Positions 44,193-55,194 of a stretch of 64,000 nucleotides of DNA are shown here, one piece after another. The DNA lies in the NCBI GenBank assembly GCA_023362775.1, contig JALMGJ010000029.1, forward strand, positions 3,352,501-3,416,500, read 5' to 3'. Position 1 is the stretch's first letter, and every line of letters begins with the position of its first letter. The notes beneath the pieces were generated by a model. That model was not told the DNA's origin. It ran no database searches and worked only from the letters and a program-made list of their open reading frames with translations. This DNA comes from Charina bottae. Its lineage: Eukaryota > Chordata > Lepidosauria > Squamata > Charinaidae. Made by a program: the position numbers and the translations under genes.

Positions 44193-44515
44193 AACCTCGA
44201 CAGATCTCAAGCAAGATCGGGCCTGGTAAGTCCTTGGATGCTGAGCTCCCTGGAAATTTCAGGGCTCTTGGCAAGACTGGGAAGTTGAGAAAAAGATTCC
44301 AGAAGAAGCCAGTGGCAAATCACTTCCCTAAACATTGCCAAGAAAATTGCCCAAAATGCAAGTCACCAGAATTTGAGCTTGACTCAAGTGTGACTTCATT
44401 CTTTGATAAGTAAATTCCATCTAGTGAATTTTCATGGCTAAGAAGATTTGGTGGTAGATTCGAACCTGGGTCTCTGCAGTTTTGAACCACTATGCAACAC
44501 TGGCTCTCTAGATAA
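44193..44515 (+). mobile_element. 5S-rRNA-derived SINE remnant
   Basis: 44198-44280 matches the 3' part of vertebrate 5S rRNA, including the internal control region: ATCGGGCCTGGTAAGTCCTT then GGATG. A SINE tail follows with CCAGTGGCAAATCACTTCCC and GCCAAGAAAATTGCC (44310-44355). A degraded tRNA-like inverse segment ends CACTGGCTCTC at 44511. The 5' part of 5S is missing or mutated. It is not a functional 5S gene. Confidence 0.65.
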
Positions 44516-44559
44516 AATAAAAGGAGGGAGGGGGGAAACAGGAAAAATGTTCATTGTTC

Positions 44560-44620
44560 TCTCCTTTGGGGGAGATGGGTGGTGATATAAATATAAATAA
44601 TAAATAAATAAATAAAAAGA
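44560..44620 (+). mobile_element. L2/CR1-type LINE 3' tail
   Basis: TTTGGGGGAGATGGGTGGTG then ATAAATAATAAATAAATAAA. Confidence 0.6.
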
Positions 44621-46990
44621 CAGGAAAAGATCGTGGAAAGTAATTAAAATCAAACAAAAGCTAAATGTATTAGGTACCAACTGTGAAAATTTGAAAGATA
44701 TTAACCCCATTCAGATGTAATGCAAATTGCATCAGTAACACTAACAAAATTTGGGGGGATTAGAAAACAAAAATAATAGAAAAAAGAAAAGCTACAAATG
44801 CCTACTGAGTTATCAAATGCAAAGGGCAGAGTTCCTTAATTTTCAATTATTCATGGAGGAGGACATTTTAGAGGAGGCCCCACTTCATGAGACAGTAAAA
44901 AAGTACAGTTGTCTGTAATGTAAAAGCTCTTGAAAGTGGGCTGTGTAGGTTTTGGGTTGAGGGTAGCCTTGGCTACGGAAAAGCTCTTGACTGGTGGTCT
45001 GGATGATGTTCAAATTTCTGAATAAATTCCCAGAAAGCGATAGCACGTGCAGTCTGGACAACTGAATACAGATGATGCTTGTAATGTGATGAAGGTCCCA
45101 GAAGGCAATGGAGAGTCTCATTATGTTAACACCTCTGACACAACATTTGGACTGCTGTCCCCCATTTTGGAGACACTTCAACTCTCTTCCTGGCATGTAT
45201 GGTGCTGTGACTTGGCTGCCACAGCAAGCTTACTATTTTCATGCTGCTGCTTGAGAAGCAGAGCAGCTGTCTCCATCTTGATGAAGAGATACATTCGTGT
45301 GACCTTCCTTTCAAACCTGTATCTCTGGGTCTGGCCTGTCAACACTCCTTAGCTCAGAGACACGGAGGAATCTCTTCCACCTCCGTTATCACATGAATTC
45401 GTATGTAGCACTTCATTTACTCAGGGCACATTTTGTGGGCAGGAAGCCGCGGATGATAAGCTTATCCCTCAGAAGTTTAGGCAACTGTGTCTTCTTTTTC
45501 CTAGGGGTCAGGTGCAGCTCGCTTAGCTGTGTCATTTTGTTACAGGCACTCGACTTCCCTTACAAAATGGACTTTTGATGATTGATGCTTTGTAAAGGAG
45601 ATTCTTTCTGCAATTTATTCTTCTCCCCCAAGCAAGAGTTCAAAGGAAAGGGACAGAGTGACTTAACCTCCAGATCTATTTAGTATGTTAGGCATCCCAG
45701 TCTCTTACTATTCAAGGTAATTATTTAATTAAACTTTGATAGAGAAATAGAGAAGTTATGTTAACTAGTGGATTCAATCAGATTCTTATCCTCTGAGCAT
45801 TTGAAATATTGTATATAAATACTCGATGTTAAGACAAACAGTTTTTCAGTTCCCTAAAATGCTCTCTAACCTAACACTCTCTAGCCAGTGCGTTGTGCAT
45901 GCCAATTGGAGGGGCTGGAATTGCACCGATCGCATTGTGTATTAAAGCTATATGGACAGCAGCCCAGCACAAACATGTTCCAGGTGTGCACCAAGGGGGC
46001 GCTGGAAGGGCAGTAAGATTTAGGGCATCAAGATGTCCTGCAGGTTCTAGGAAGGGAGAGGAGCACCACAAAGCAGCTACAGTATGTGGATATGGCCGAA
46101 GTGAAGAAGCTTTTCAAGGCTTTGTACCTTGAAGCTTTTCAGTTTCTGCAGCATGGAGAAGACAGCATGTGGACGAGAGAGTCCAACTTCCGTGGTGCAG
46201 TTTGTTTCTCCTTGCAAGACTAAGCTAGCAGTTGCCAAATTCCTGGTGAGTGAACAGACCACTTCTTTTCCAGTGTATTACTATGAAGATGTATTACATG
46301 CTACAAATCCAGCTTATACATTTTATAAAAAGTCCTCAGAATGCTGGGTGTTCTGTCCCAGCAATTAACTTATTTCAGCTGATATTGTTTTATAAAAGGA
46401 AAACTATAATATTCCTACTGCTGGTAAGAGAATCATTTTAGAAATCACTATTCTGCTTCACTGAGCAAAAAAAGCAATCATCTTCTTACTTCATATTTGC
46501 AAACATACTCCCTGCAATGAGCACATGCAGATGCCAAGAAAACGTATTGTATTGAAGTCAATAGCAAACACACGCCTTGCCAGGAAATGTCTATAAAATG
46601 ACTGTATTTCATTGGAAGTTCTGATTAGCATCAGGAGACATTCCAAAAGGTGTCAATGGCTAATTATAATCTAGGAACTCAGTTCCTCTTTTTATTGCTG
46701 AAAGCACAATTAAGTGTTTCTCTGGAAAGCTATGGGAGGGGTCAGGGTCATAGACTCATAGCTTCTGGGTAGGCTGTCAACAGAGGTATTATAACTTAAG
46801 TGCAACAGAGTTCATTCTTTGCTTCTATGTCAATAAACCCAAAATACTTCTTTTCCCTCACGTAAAATATTTCTGAGAGCCATTTGTAGACCATTCTTTA
46901 CTGATCTCTGTGGAAATTAATATTGTAAGGAATCTACAGAGAAAATATTCCCTTGCCTCAAAACTTCCATTAAAAACTTAGCATTTCACC
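44621..46990. other. No recognised feature
   Basis: Nothing supported; short motif-free frames. Confidence 0.45.
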
Positions 46991-46998
46991 TTCTATTT

Positions 46999-47307
46999 CA
47001 GTGCTTTCCAAACTGCTGCCGTTGGCGACACACCAACGGCGGCAGCGGTGGCGGTGGTGCGGTGGCGTGTGCGGTAGCGGGGGTGTGCATGGCGGCAGGG
47101 CAGGGGGGCGCGCGGCGGCGGCATGCATGGCGGCGGTGGCAGTGGTGGTGGCCTCGTGTTTTCCACTAAAATGCGGAAGCACTGATGGCGCTCCGCTGCC
47201 GTCATCGCTGCCGCCGCTGTACACACCGCTGCCATGCATGCCCCCACGCTGCCACCGTGCATGTCCACTTCCAGGTTGTGTCGCGACACACAGTTTGGAA
47301 AGCTATG
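46999..47307 (-). mobile_element. Non-autonomous hAT element, GC-rich variant, copy D
   Basis: 309 bp. Ends CAGTGCTTTCCAAACTG and CAGTTTGGAAAGCTATG. A perfect 8-bp TSD, TTCTATTT, is at 46991-46998 and 47308-47315. The right end complement (CAAACTGTGTGTCGCGACAC) matches the left ends of copies A-C, so it lies in reverse. The interior is dominated by CGG/GGT repeats, giving long spurious Ala/Pro/Gly frames. Confidence 0.9.
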
Positions 47308-47606
47308 TTCTATTTATAAATAAGCACAATCAAATAAAGAGTGATCAACCATTTGACTCATATATTCAGTTTCTACTTTGTGTATTTCCTAGCTGTCTTC
47401 CAGGACTGTTTTCTTCCCAAGGCAGCTTACATTATTAATCGTATTATTCAAAATCAAGACAGAAAAAAGGCATATAGTCATCAACCATTAATTAAAACCG
47501 GTAAAACTATCTAAATCCAAAATAAAAAGATCAAAAGCAGAAAATTTTTCACAGGAGTCACAGAATGTCACAAAGTAAATGTCACATTTAAAAACCTAAA
47601 TTAAAA

Positions 47607-47916
47607 AGACGCCAGGCTTGGATCAGAAGATCGCAAGTTCGGAGGTTCGAATCCCTAGCCCCACGTGACGGAGTGAGCTCCCGCACTAGCTCCAGCTCTT
47701 GCCAACCTAGCAATTCGAAAGCATGCAAATGCAAGTAGATGAATAGGTACCACTTCGGTGGGATGGTAACAGCGTTCCACGCGCGTCGTGCCAGCCACAT
47801 GACCGTGGTAGCATCTTCGGACAACGCTGGCTCTTCGGCTAACAAACGGAGATGAGCACCGGCCCCTAGAATCGGACACGACTGCACAAATGTGCGGGGG
47901 GAACCTTTACCTTTAT
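47607..47916 (+). mobile_element. Sauria-type SINE, copy 3 (5'-truncated)
   Basis: Starts inside the head at AAGACGCCAGGCTTGGATC. It retains the B box GGTTCGAATCC and a full body, ending AGAATCGGACACGACT and CCTTTACCTTTA. No TSD found. Confidence 0.85.
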
Positions 47917-49963
47917 ATCTCTCTTTGAAGAGAGAACTCCATTGAGCACAATCACCACTGGGAAGACTTTTTAGAGTGTACATCCTTACAGATTTCTATT
48001 ATTTAAACTTTACAGGCCCAGAAACACAAAGTAACTGGTGTAACAAATTGCTAGCCCAACTTGTAATCTCCTTCAGTTCTTCAGAATACAGGGAGATGAC
48101 TTTACAATTCAGCTGAGGACATTTAGAGATGTGATAATATAGATCAATGATCTGATCCTAGGAACAATGACTTAGTACCTTGGAAGAACCAACAGACACT
48201 ATCAACAGTAGTTTGTTACTCCAAGAAAAAGGCTAATTTCCCAGAATCCAGGATTCATTTCACAGCAGTAGTGGGGCTCTTTGGGTTCTGGAGGAAGAAG
48301 GGGAGGAGTCCTTCCCTTCTAGAACATCAGCCAAGTATGATGATGGAAGAAAGAAAGTTGGAAGCACAGCTGCAATTCAAGCCAAATCAAGATTTATTTA
48401 CACTGGCTTCTTACAAAGGTTGGTCACAGCAAAATGGTTCCAAGAAAAGAAACCATTACTTTCTTCTCCCAGATAAAAAAAGGTGAACCGTGATTAGATC
48501 TTGTGATGTAAAAAAAGCATTCCTCAAGAACTAGCCATAGTTTTTTCTATAACATTCTTCAATTATTTAAGAATTTTATTTTCCTCTTTGGCATGAAAAT
48601 ACTGCCACTGGCATAAAGGATAAAAAAATGCTTACTGCCATGAAGATTTTGCCATATAGTTTTGGGTGGGTTCGGTGGCCAGAATAACAAAACAAGCAGT
48701 TGTTGGATTGAATTTGAATGCAGGCATTGACTCACACTGACCTCGGGAAGAGTCACTTGACCTCTCTGTGCCTTCATAAAGACTGTAAAAGAGTTGTATA
48801 AGAAAACAAACAGGATTTCATGAACACAAGCTGGGTATTCCACGGTTCATCTGCATGGTGATTTACTTACTAAATCATCTCATACTCTCTCCTTCAAACA
48901 CCCTCCCCCATAAAATTAATCTGGAAATATTTCTGAGATGATTCACATTCTTCTTCTGACATGTTCCTGCAGGAATGAGAACAACCAAGAAGTGACAGAG
49001 GAGCTGAATGAGGATTCTTTCATTCATAATGGGTGGGCTAAATTTGCTCCATGCATTTCTGTTAACCATCCAAATGAGACTGCCAAAAGTCTTGATTGCC
49101 ATTTGAGAGTGGGAAAGAAACTGCTAAGCAAGGCAGAGATATATACTGTATATTAGAATACCTTCCTTCAGGTATAGTTGTACATAACTGTTGGGGCAGC
49201 GTGATTCTTAGAGAAGGACCTAGAATTCAGAACTAAGTGAATGGAGCAAAAGGTTAAAAATGCATACTTGTTTTTCCCCCCTACCATGTGAAAAGCATGA
49301 TCATGGTTCAAACTTCTGGATGATTCCTCTTATAAAAGGAAAGCAGGCAGAAGATGGTAAGGTTGTGTAAATCTTTCAAGGTTTGTTTCGAAAGTGATTC
49401 AACTAAATCACCCCTTCAAACTGAACCTTTGAATCTAGAGCTGAATTGATTTGTTGAACTGAATCAAATGGCCTTGAATTGATTCAATGGACTTTTGCTT
49501 ATGTGCCTACCCAGGTTTATTGAATCAAAATTTTGAACTGAATTACCAATTCAGAAATTTGAATTGCAGTGCTATTGAATCAAATCACAACTTTGAATTA
49601 GACTGTAAAAGGACACCTGATCTTTCTACTATATCTATAAAGCATCACAGAAAACTTGTGAACAGGAAATGCTCTCAGAAAGCATGCGTAAAACTGAAAG
49701 GCATGGCTTTCTGAATTTCAGACACTGATTCTGAATGACTACCCAGTCCTTGATTGTCTGTGTCTCTTAGGGTTGTTTGCTTCAAGGCTCCCAGAAAGTG
49801 GTAAAATCTGTCAATACTTAGAACAACCTTTACCAAATTGATGTCTTTTAGATGTCTTGGACTACAGCTTCTACAATTCTCACCTTGCACAGTGAGCTTT
49901 GCTCACTAGGAAGTAACATTTTCTATACTTGTAGATTGAGTCACCTAAATGATCTGAAAGAGC
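47917..49963. other. Mostly unrecognised, with a TTGAAT-rich patch
   Basis: No element recognised, apart from the degenerate TTGAATC/TTGAACTGAATC-like repetition at about 49420-49600. Confidence 0.45.
49420..49600 (+). repeat. Degenerate TTGAAT/GAATTGA short-motif repeat
   Basis: TTGAAT or TTGAAC words recur many times without a fixed period (AACTGAATCAAA, GAATTGATTCAA, TTGAATCAAAAT). It looks like an old, mutated simple satellite. Confidence 0.6.
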
Positions 49964-50142
49964 CAGTTGGGTGTAGTGGTTAAGGCATCAGGCTGAAACC
50001 GGAAGACTGAGTTCTAGTCCGGCGTTGGGCCAGTCACTCTCTCTCAACCCTAGGAAGGAGGCAATGGTAAACCACTTCTGAAAAACCTTGCCAAGAAAAC
50101 TGCAGGTTTTTGTTCAGGCAATCGCCAGGAGTAAAAAAACCA
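49964..50142 (+). mobile_element. tRNA-derived SINE with BovB-like tail module
   Basis: Head GAGCCAGTTGGGTGTAGTGG then TTAAGGC (A box) and GAGTTCTAGTCC (B box). The core is TGGGCCAGTCACTCTCTCTC. The tail is GAGGCAATGGTAAACCACTT then CCTTGCCAAGAAAACTGCAG and CAATCGCCAGGAG. The tail resembles the 5' region of the BovB at 50.6-53.8 kb. Confidence 0.75.
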
Positions 50143-50608
50143 AAAACGAAACTGGCTCAGAGGCACACATACTGCACATACACACAAAAAGTCTGAAAGT
50201 CAAACGTTTTATCTCTCTCCTTTCAAAACAGATGGAACAGATCCCGAATTGCAGACAATATTCCTTCAATACTAAAAAGAAAATACAACCTCATGCATTT
50301 TTAGATGTAGCTATCAACCTTATTGGTTTATTGTTTACGACAAATAGAGCTCCCAGGATAAAGCAAAGCAAATCAGTGGTTACATAAGAGATAGAAAGAA
50401 GCAGTGTGGACATTCTGATGCCCCTTGCTCCTTTCAGTCAGTCTGTCCAGTAGCTACCAAGTAAACCTAAAGACACTCTCAAGTTGAGGTCAACTCCATG
50501 GACATTTCCATGCAATTTTCTTGCAATAATAGAGAAATGCCTTGCTATTGTATTCCTCTGGGATTTTTCGAAGTCTACTACAGCGTTACAAATTCCTGGT
50601 AATCTACC
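50143..50608. other. No recognised feature
   Basis: Nothing supported. Confidence 0.5.
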
Positions 50609-50624
50609 ATCTAAATATTGTTGT

Positions 50625-51587
50625 TCAGTCGTTTAGTCGTGTCCGACTCTTCGTGACCTCATGGACCATAGCACGCCAGGCCTTCCTGTCCTCCACTGTC
50701 ACCCGGAGTTTACTCAAATTCATGTTCATTACATCGGTGATGCTATCTAACCATCTCATCCTCTGCCGTCCCCTTCTCCTTTTGCCTTCAGTCTTTCCCA
50801 GCATCAGGGTCTTTTCCAGTGAGTCCTCTCTTCGCATTAGGTGGCCAAAGTATTTCAGCTTCAGCTTCAGTATCTGTCCTTCCAATGAGCAGTCAGGGTT
50901 GATTTCCTTTAGGATTGACTGATTTGACCTCCTTGCAGTCCAAGGGACTCTCAAGAGTCTTCTCCAGCACCACAGTTCGAAAGCATCAATTATTCGGCGC
51001 TCAGCCTTCCTTATTGTCCAACTCTCACAGCCATACATTACTACTGGGAAAACCATAGCTTTAACTATACGGACCTTAGTCGGCAAGGTGATGTCTCTGC
51101 TTTTTAATATGCTGTCTAGGTTTGCCATAGCTTTCCTCCCAAGGAGCAAGCGTCTTTTAATTTCATGGCTGCAGTCACCATCTGCGGTGATCTTGGAGCC
51201 CAAGAAAATAAAATCTGTCACTGCTTCCATTTCTTCCCCTTCTATTTGCCAGGAAGAGATGGGACCAGATGCCATGATCTGGGTTCTTTTAATGTTGAGT
51301 TTCAAGCCAGCTTTTGCACTCTCCTCTTTCACCCTCATCAAGAGGCTCTTTAGTTCCTCTTCACTTTCTGCCATTAGGGTGGTATTGTCTGCATATCTGA
51401 GGTTGTTGATATTTCTCCCGGCAATCTTAACTCCGGCTTGTGATTCATCCAGCCCGGCATTTCTCATGATGTATTCTGCATATAAGTTAAATAAGCATGG
51501 TGATAATATACAGCCTTGTTGTACTCCTTTCCCAATTTTGAACGGTTGTTCCATGTCCGGTTCTAACTGTTGCTTATTGACCCGCAT
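50625..51587 (-). pseudogene. BovB protein, C-terminal RT and tail
   Basis: 320 residues continuing the same protein in another frame. G-V-Q-Q-G-C-I-L-S-P (21-30) and then Y-A-D-N at 65-68, where the catalytic motif should be Y-A-D-D. The changed codon is at 51384-51386. Conserved downstream blocks follow: F-L-G-S-K-I-T-A-D-G, Y-G-C-E-S-W, and F-E-L-W-C-W-R-R-L-L-R-V-P-W-T. The first ~15 residues are out-of-frame translation; true homology starts at F-K-I-G-K-G. A short deletion near 51543 causes the shift. Stop codon, deletion and D-to-N change each alone should kill activity. Confidence 0.93.
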
Positions 51588-53706
51588 ACAGGTTTCTCAG
51601 GAGACAGGTAAGGTGGTCTGGTACTCCCATCTCTTTAAGACTTTGCCACAGTTTGTTGTGATCCACACAATCAAAGGCTTTAGCGTAGTCAATGAAGCAG
51701 AAGTAGATGATTTTCTGGAACTCTCTTGCTTTTTCCATGATCCAGCGAATGTTGGCAATCTGATCTCTAGTTCCTCTGCCTCTTCGAAACCCAGCTTGCA
51801 CTTCTGGTAGTTCTCGGTTCACATACTGCTGAAGCCTAGCTTGTAGGATTTTGAGCATAACCTTGCTAGCATGTGAAATGAGCACAATTGTACGGTAGTT
51901 TGAACATTCTTTGGCATTGCCTTTCTTTGGAATTGGAACGTAAACTGACCTTTTCCAATCCTGTGGCCACTGTTGAGTTTTCCAAATTTGTTGGCATATT
52001 GAGTGCAGCACTTTAACAGCATCATCTTTTAGGATTTTAAATAGCTCAGCTGGGATACTGTCTTCTCCGCTAGCTTTGTTGTTAGTAATGCTTCCTAAGG
52101 CCCACTTGACTTCACTCTCTAGGATGTCCGGCTCAAGGTCAGTGACCACACCATCGTATTTATCAGGGACATTAAGATCTTTCTTGTATAGTTCTTCTGT
52201 GTATTCTTGCCACCTCTTCTTAATCTCTTCTGCTTCTGTTAGGTCCCTGCCTTTTTTGTCCTTTATCATGCCCATCTTTGCACAAAATGTTCCCTTGATA
52301 TCTCCAATTTTCTTGAAGAGATCTCTAGTCTTCCCCATTCTATTGTTTTCCTCGATTTCTTTGCACTGTTCATTTAAGAAGGCCGCCTTATCTCTCCTTG
52401 CTATTCTCTGGAAATCTGCATTCAGTTGGTTATACCTTTGCCTTTCTCCCTTGCCTTTTGCTTCCCTTCTTTCCTTAGCTATTTGTAAAGCCTCATCAGT
52501 CAGCCACTTTGCTTTCTTGCATTTCGTTTTCTTTGGGATGGTTTTAGTTGCTGCCTCCTGTACAATGTTACGAACCTCCATCCATAGTTCTTCAGGCACT
52601 CTGTCTACCAGATCTAATCCTTTAAATCTATTCCTCACCTCCACTGTGTATTCATAAGGGATATGATTTAGGTCATACCTGAGTGGTCTAGTGGTTTTCC
52701 CTACGTTCTTCAATTTAAGCCTAAATTTTGCGATAAGAAGCTCATGATCTGAGCCACAGTCAGCTCCAGGTCTTGTTTTTGCTGATTGTATAGAGCTCCT
52801 CCATCTTTGGCTGCAAAGTATATAATCAATCTGATTTCGGTATTGACCATCTGGTGATGTCCATGTGTAGAGTCGTCTCTTGTGTTGTTGGAAAAGAGTA
52901 TTTGCTATGACCAGCCTGTTCTCTTGACAAAACTCTATTAGCCTTTGCCCTGCTTCATTTTGTACTCCGAGGCCGAACTTGCCTGTTATTCCAGTTATTT
53001 TTTGACTTCCTACTTTAGCATTCCAGTCCCCTATGATGAAAAGGACATCTTTTTTTGGTGTTAGTTCTAGAAGGTGTTGTAGGTCTTCATAGAACCGGTC
53101 AACTTCAGCTTCTTCGGCATCAGTGGTTGGGGCATAGACTTGGATCACTGTGATGTTGAATGGTTTGCCTTGGAATCGAACTGAAAGCATTCTGCCGTTT
53201 TTCAGGTTGTACCCCAGTACTGCCTTTCCCACTCTTATACTGACTATGAGATCTACTCCATTTCTTCTAAGGGATTCTTGCCCACAGTAGTATATATAAT
53301 GGTCTCCTGAATTAAATTCGCCCATTCCTGTCCATTTTAGTTCACTGATTCCCAAGATGTCGATGTTCAATCTTGTCATCTCATGTTTGACCACATCCAG
53401 CTTACCTTGATTCATAGATCTTACATTCCAGGTTCCTATGCAATATTGTTCTTTACAGCATCTGACTTTCCTTCCACTTCCAGACACATCCACAGCTGAG
53501 CATCCTTTCGGCTTTGGCCCAGCCGCTTCACTCTTTCTGGAGCTACTCGGAATTGCCCTGCGCTCTTCCCCAGTAGCATTTTGGACACCTTCCGACCTGA
53601 GGGGCTCATCTTCCGGCGTCATATCTTTTAGCCTTTTGATACTGTCCATGGGTTTTCTTGGCAAGGATACTGGAGTGGTTTGCCATTCCCTCCTCCAGTG
53701 GACCAC
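51574..53706 (-). pseudogene. BovB protein, endonuclease and N-terminal RT part
   Basis: 710 residues. The apurinic-type endonuclease, which nicks the target DNA, shows T-W-N-V-R-S (92-97), S-E-L-K-W with the catalytic Glu (121-125), G-D-W-N-A-K-V (226-232), T-W-T-S-P-D-G (281-287), N-Q-I-D-Y-I (291-296) and G-S-D-H-E-L-L (318-324), all intact. A long basic linker leads to RT motifs, ending with F-I-D-Y-A-K-A-F-D, the first catalytic Asp (671-679). The frame stops at 51574-51576 with TAA where BovB normally has a Glu codon. The Met at 53706 is the first in frame; the true start is not certain because the frame opens inside the 5' region. Confidence 0.93.
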
Positions 53707-53817
53707 GTTTTGTCAGAACTTTCCATCATGACCTGTTCTTCTTGACCTGACTTCATTGAGTTACGCAAGCCCCTTCGCCACGACAAGGCAGTGATCCATG
53801 AAGGGGATCTAAATATT

Positions 53818-54109
53818 AACAAGGACTTATTTTCCAGGCAAAGACATGATTGGCCAAGTCGTGTTGCTTGTGAGACAGTAGCTACTAGGAAGGTATATTT
53901 GTCCATACAAAATGTAATCAGAATTTACTACTTTTCACTGCATTTTTTAAAAAAGGAAAGGGTGAGGAGATTAATCTTTGCTGAAGCTAATTCCTTCCAG
54001 TTTTCTTGGTTGCACTTGGTAACTGATTGCAAATGTTAAAAGAAAGATGTTTTAATGTCTTATATTTCCTGCAAAGTTACTTTAGGTCAATTTAGAGCAA
54101 GACAGGTTG
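53818..54109. other. No recognised feature
   Basis: Flank between the BovB TSD and a hAT element. Confidence 0.5.
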
Positions 54110-54117
54110 GAATAAAA

Positions 54118-54252
54118 CAGGGCCACAACTAAGGGGGGGCAAGTGGGGCAACAAAATGATGCCCGGGGGTGCCAAAATGACAAAATAACCCATGGGGGGG
54201 GGCGCGGAATCCATGTTTGCCCCGGGTGACACAGACCCTAGTTCCATCCCTG
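54118..54252. mobile_element. Short hAT MITE
   Basis: 135 bp. Starts CAGGGCCACAACTAAGG and ends CTAGTTCCATCCCTG. G-rich interior with TGCCCGGGGGTGCC. Flanking octamers GAATAAAA (54110-54117) and GAATAAAG (54253-54260) match at 7 of 8. Confidence 0.8.
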
Positions 54253-54260
54253 GAATAAAG

Positions 54261-54836
54261 TGAAAATTAGATAGACAGTGATCTTGGATATTCTATATGA
54301 ATTTTGTCAGAATTCACATATTCTATAGCAGTTTTCAGGAACAGAACTGACCCCCAATATTTGGATGCCAGAGTAGATGAACATGATGTTCCAGGACCAC
54401 ATTTTCATGTACTGAAACTAAATATGCTGAGCTGAATTTAAGGGTTCTACATTAGAAATGAAGAAATCTTACATCACAGGCTAGCATGCAGAGCTCTGCT
54501 TTCTGAACCCTTCTTTTTCTTTCCATATCCCAAATATCTGCTGCCTGAGATGGTCACCTCACCATACCTAATAGCTAACAAAAGTCAAAACAGCATGTAA
54601 GCTAAACATATTTTTTTTCTTTAAACAAAACAAAAAACCTACCTGGGATAACATCACATCACCAATTTGCCCTCCTGATCATCAGAGACCTTGGGGGGGG
54701 GGAAAGTAAATCTAAACTGTGATTGGATTTACCAACTAGCTTGTGAGAATGCACAACATTCATTCAATATGCAGCTTGGGATAAGCTGATGTTCCCAGTA
54801 CCATGCTTGGACATTTGGATCCATTTGGCATTATGC
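54261..54836. other. No recognised feature
   Basis: A G-run at 54692-54701; nothing else. Confidence 0.5.
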
Positions 54837-54845
54837 AATTAAGCT

Positions 54846-55185
54846 AAGGGGGCGTGGTGGCTCAGTGGGTAAGACGCCAGGCTTGTCGATCGGAAGATCG
54901 CAAGTTCGGAGGTTTGAATCCCCAGCCCTGCGTGATGGAGTGATCTCCCGCACTCGCCCCAGCTCTTGCCAACCTAGCAATTCGAAAGCATGCAAATGCA
55001 AGTAGATGAATAGGTACCACTTCGGTGGGATGGTAAGAGTGTTCCACGCGCGTCATGCCGGCCACATGACCGTGGAAGCATCTTCGGACAATGCTGGCTC
55101 TTCGGCTAACAAACGGCGATGAGCACCGGCCCCTAGAATCGGACACGACTGCACAAATGTGCGGGGGGAACCTTTACCTTTTTAA
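54846..55185 (+). mobile_element. Sauria-type SINE, copy 4 (full length)
   Basis: 340 bp with complete head GGGGGCGTGGTGGCTCAGTG, B box GGTTTGAATCC (one change), full body and tail ACCTTTACCTTT. A perfect 9-bp TSD, AATTAAGCT, is at 54837-54845 and 55186-55194. Confidence 0.93.
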
Positions 55186-55194
55186 AATTAAGCT

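Larger units (their letters stand above)
50620..53806 (-). mobile_element. BovB (RTE clade) LINE, near full length
   Basis: 3,187 bp on the minus strand, bounded by a perfect 11-bp TSD, ATCTAAATATT, at 50609-50619 and 53807-53817. The 5' end includes CATGGATCACTGCCTTGTCG. A single protein follows (endonuclease then reverse transcriptase), and the 3' end is GAAGAGTCGGACACGACTAA. The length is what a complete BovB should have. BovB is known from squamates and ruminants, with horizontal transfer inferred in the literature. The copy is inactivated by few lesions (see its coding entries). Confidence 0.95.

Noticed and set aside
44198..44283. 5S rRNA gene
   Set aside because: The 5' half is lost and a SINE tail follows; it cannot be a working 5S gene.
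46970..47438. Ala/Pro/Gly-rich frames
   Set aside because: CGG-type low-complexity interior of a hAT element.
51088..52657. Plus-strand frames of 240 and 193 residues opposite BovB
   Set aside because: Antisense shadows of the BovB coding strand; no independent motif.
54862..55146. Recurring 'serine/arginine' frames (also at 27354, 35671, 47655, 58340, 61455)
   Set aside because: All are antisense or sense readings of Sauria SINE copies.
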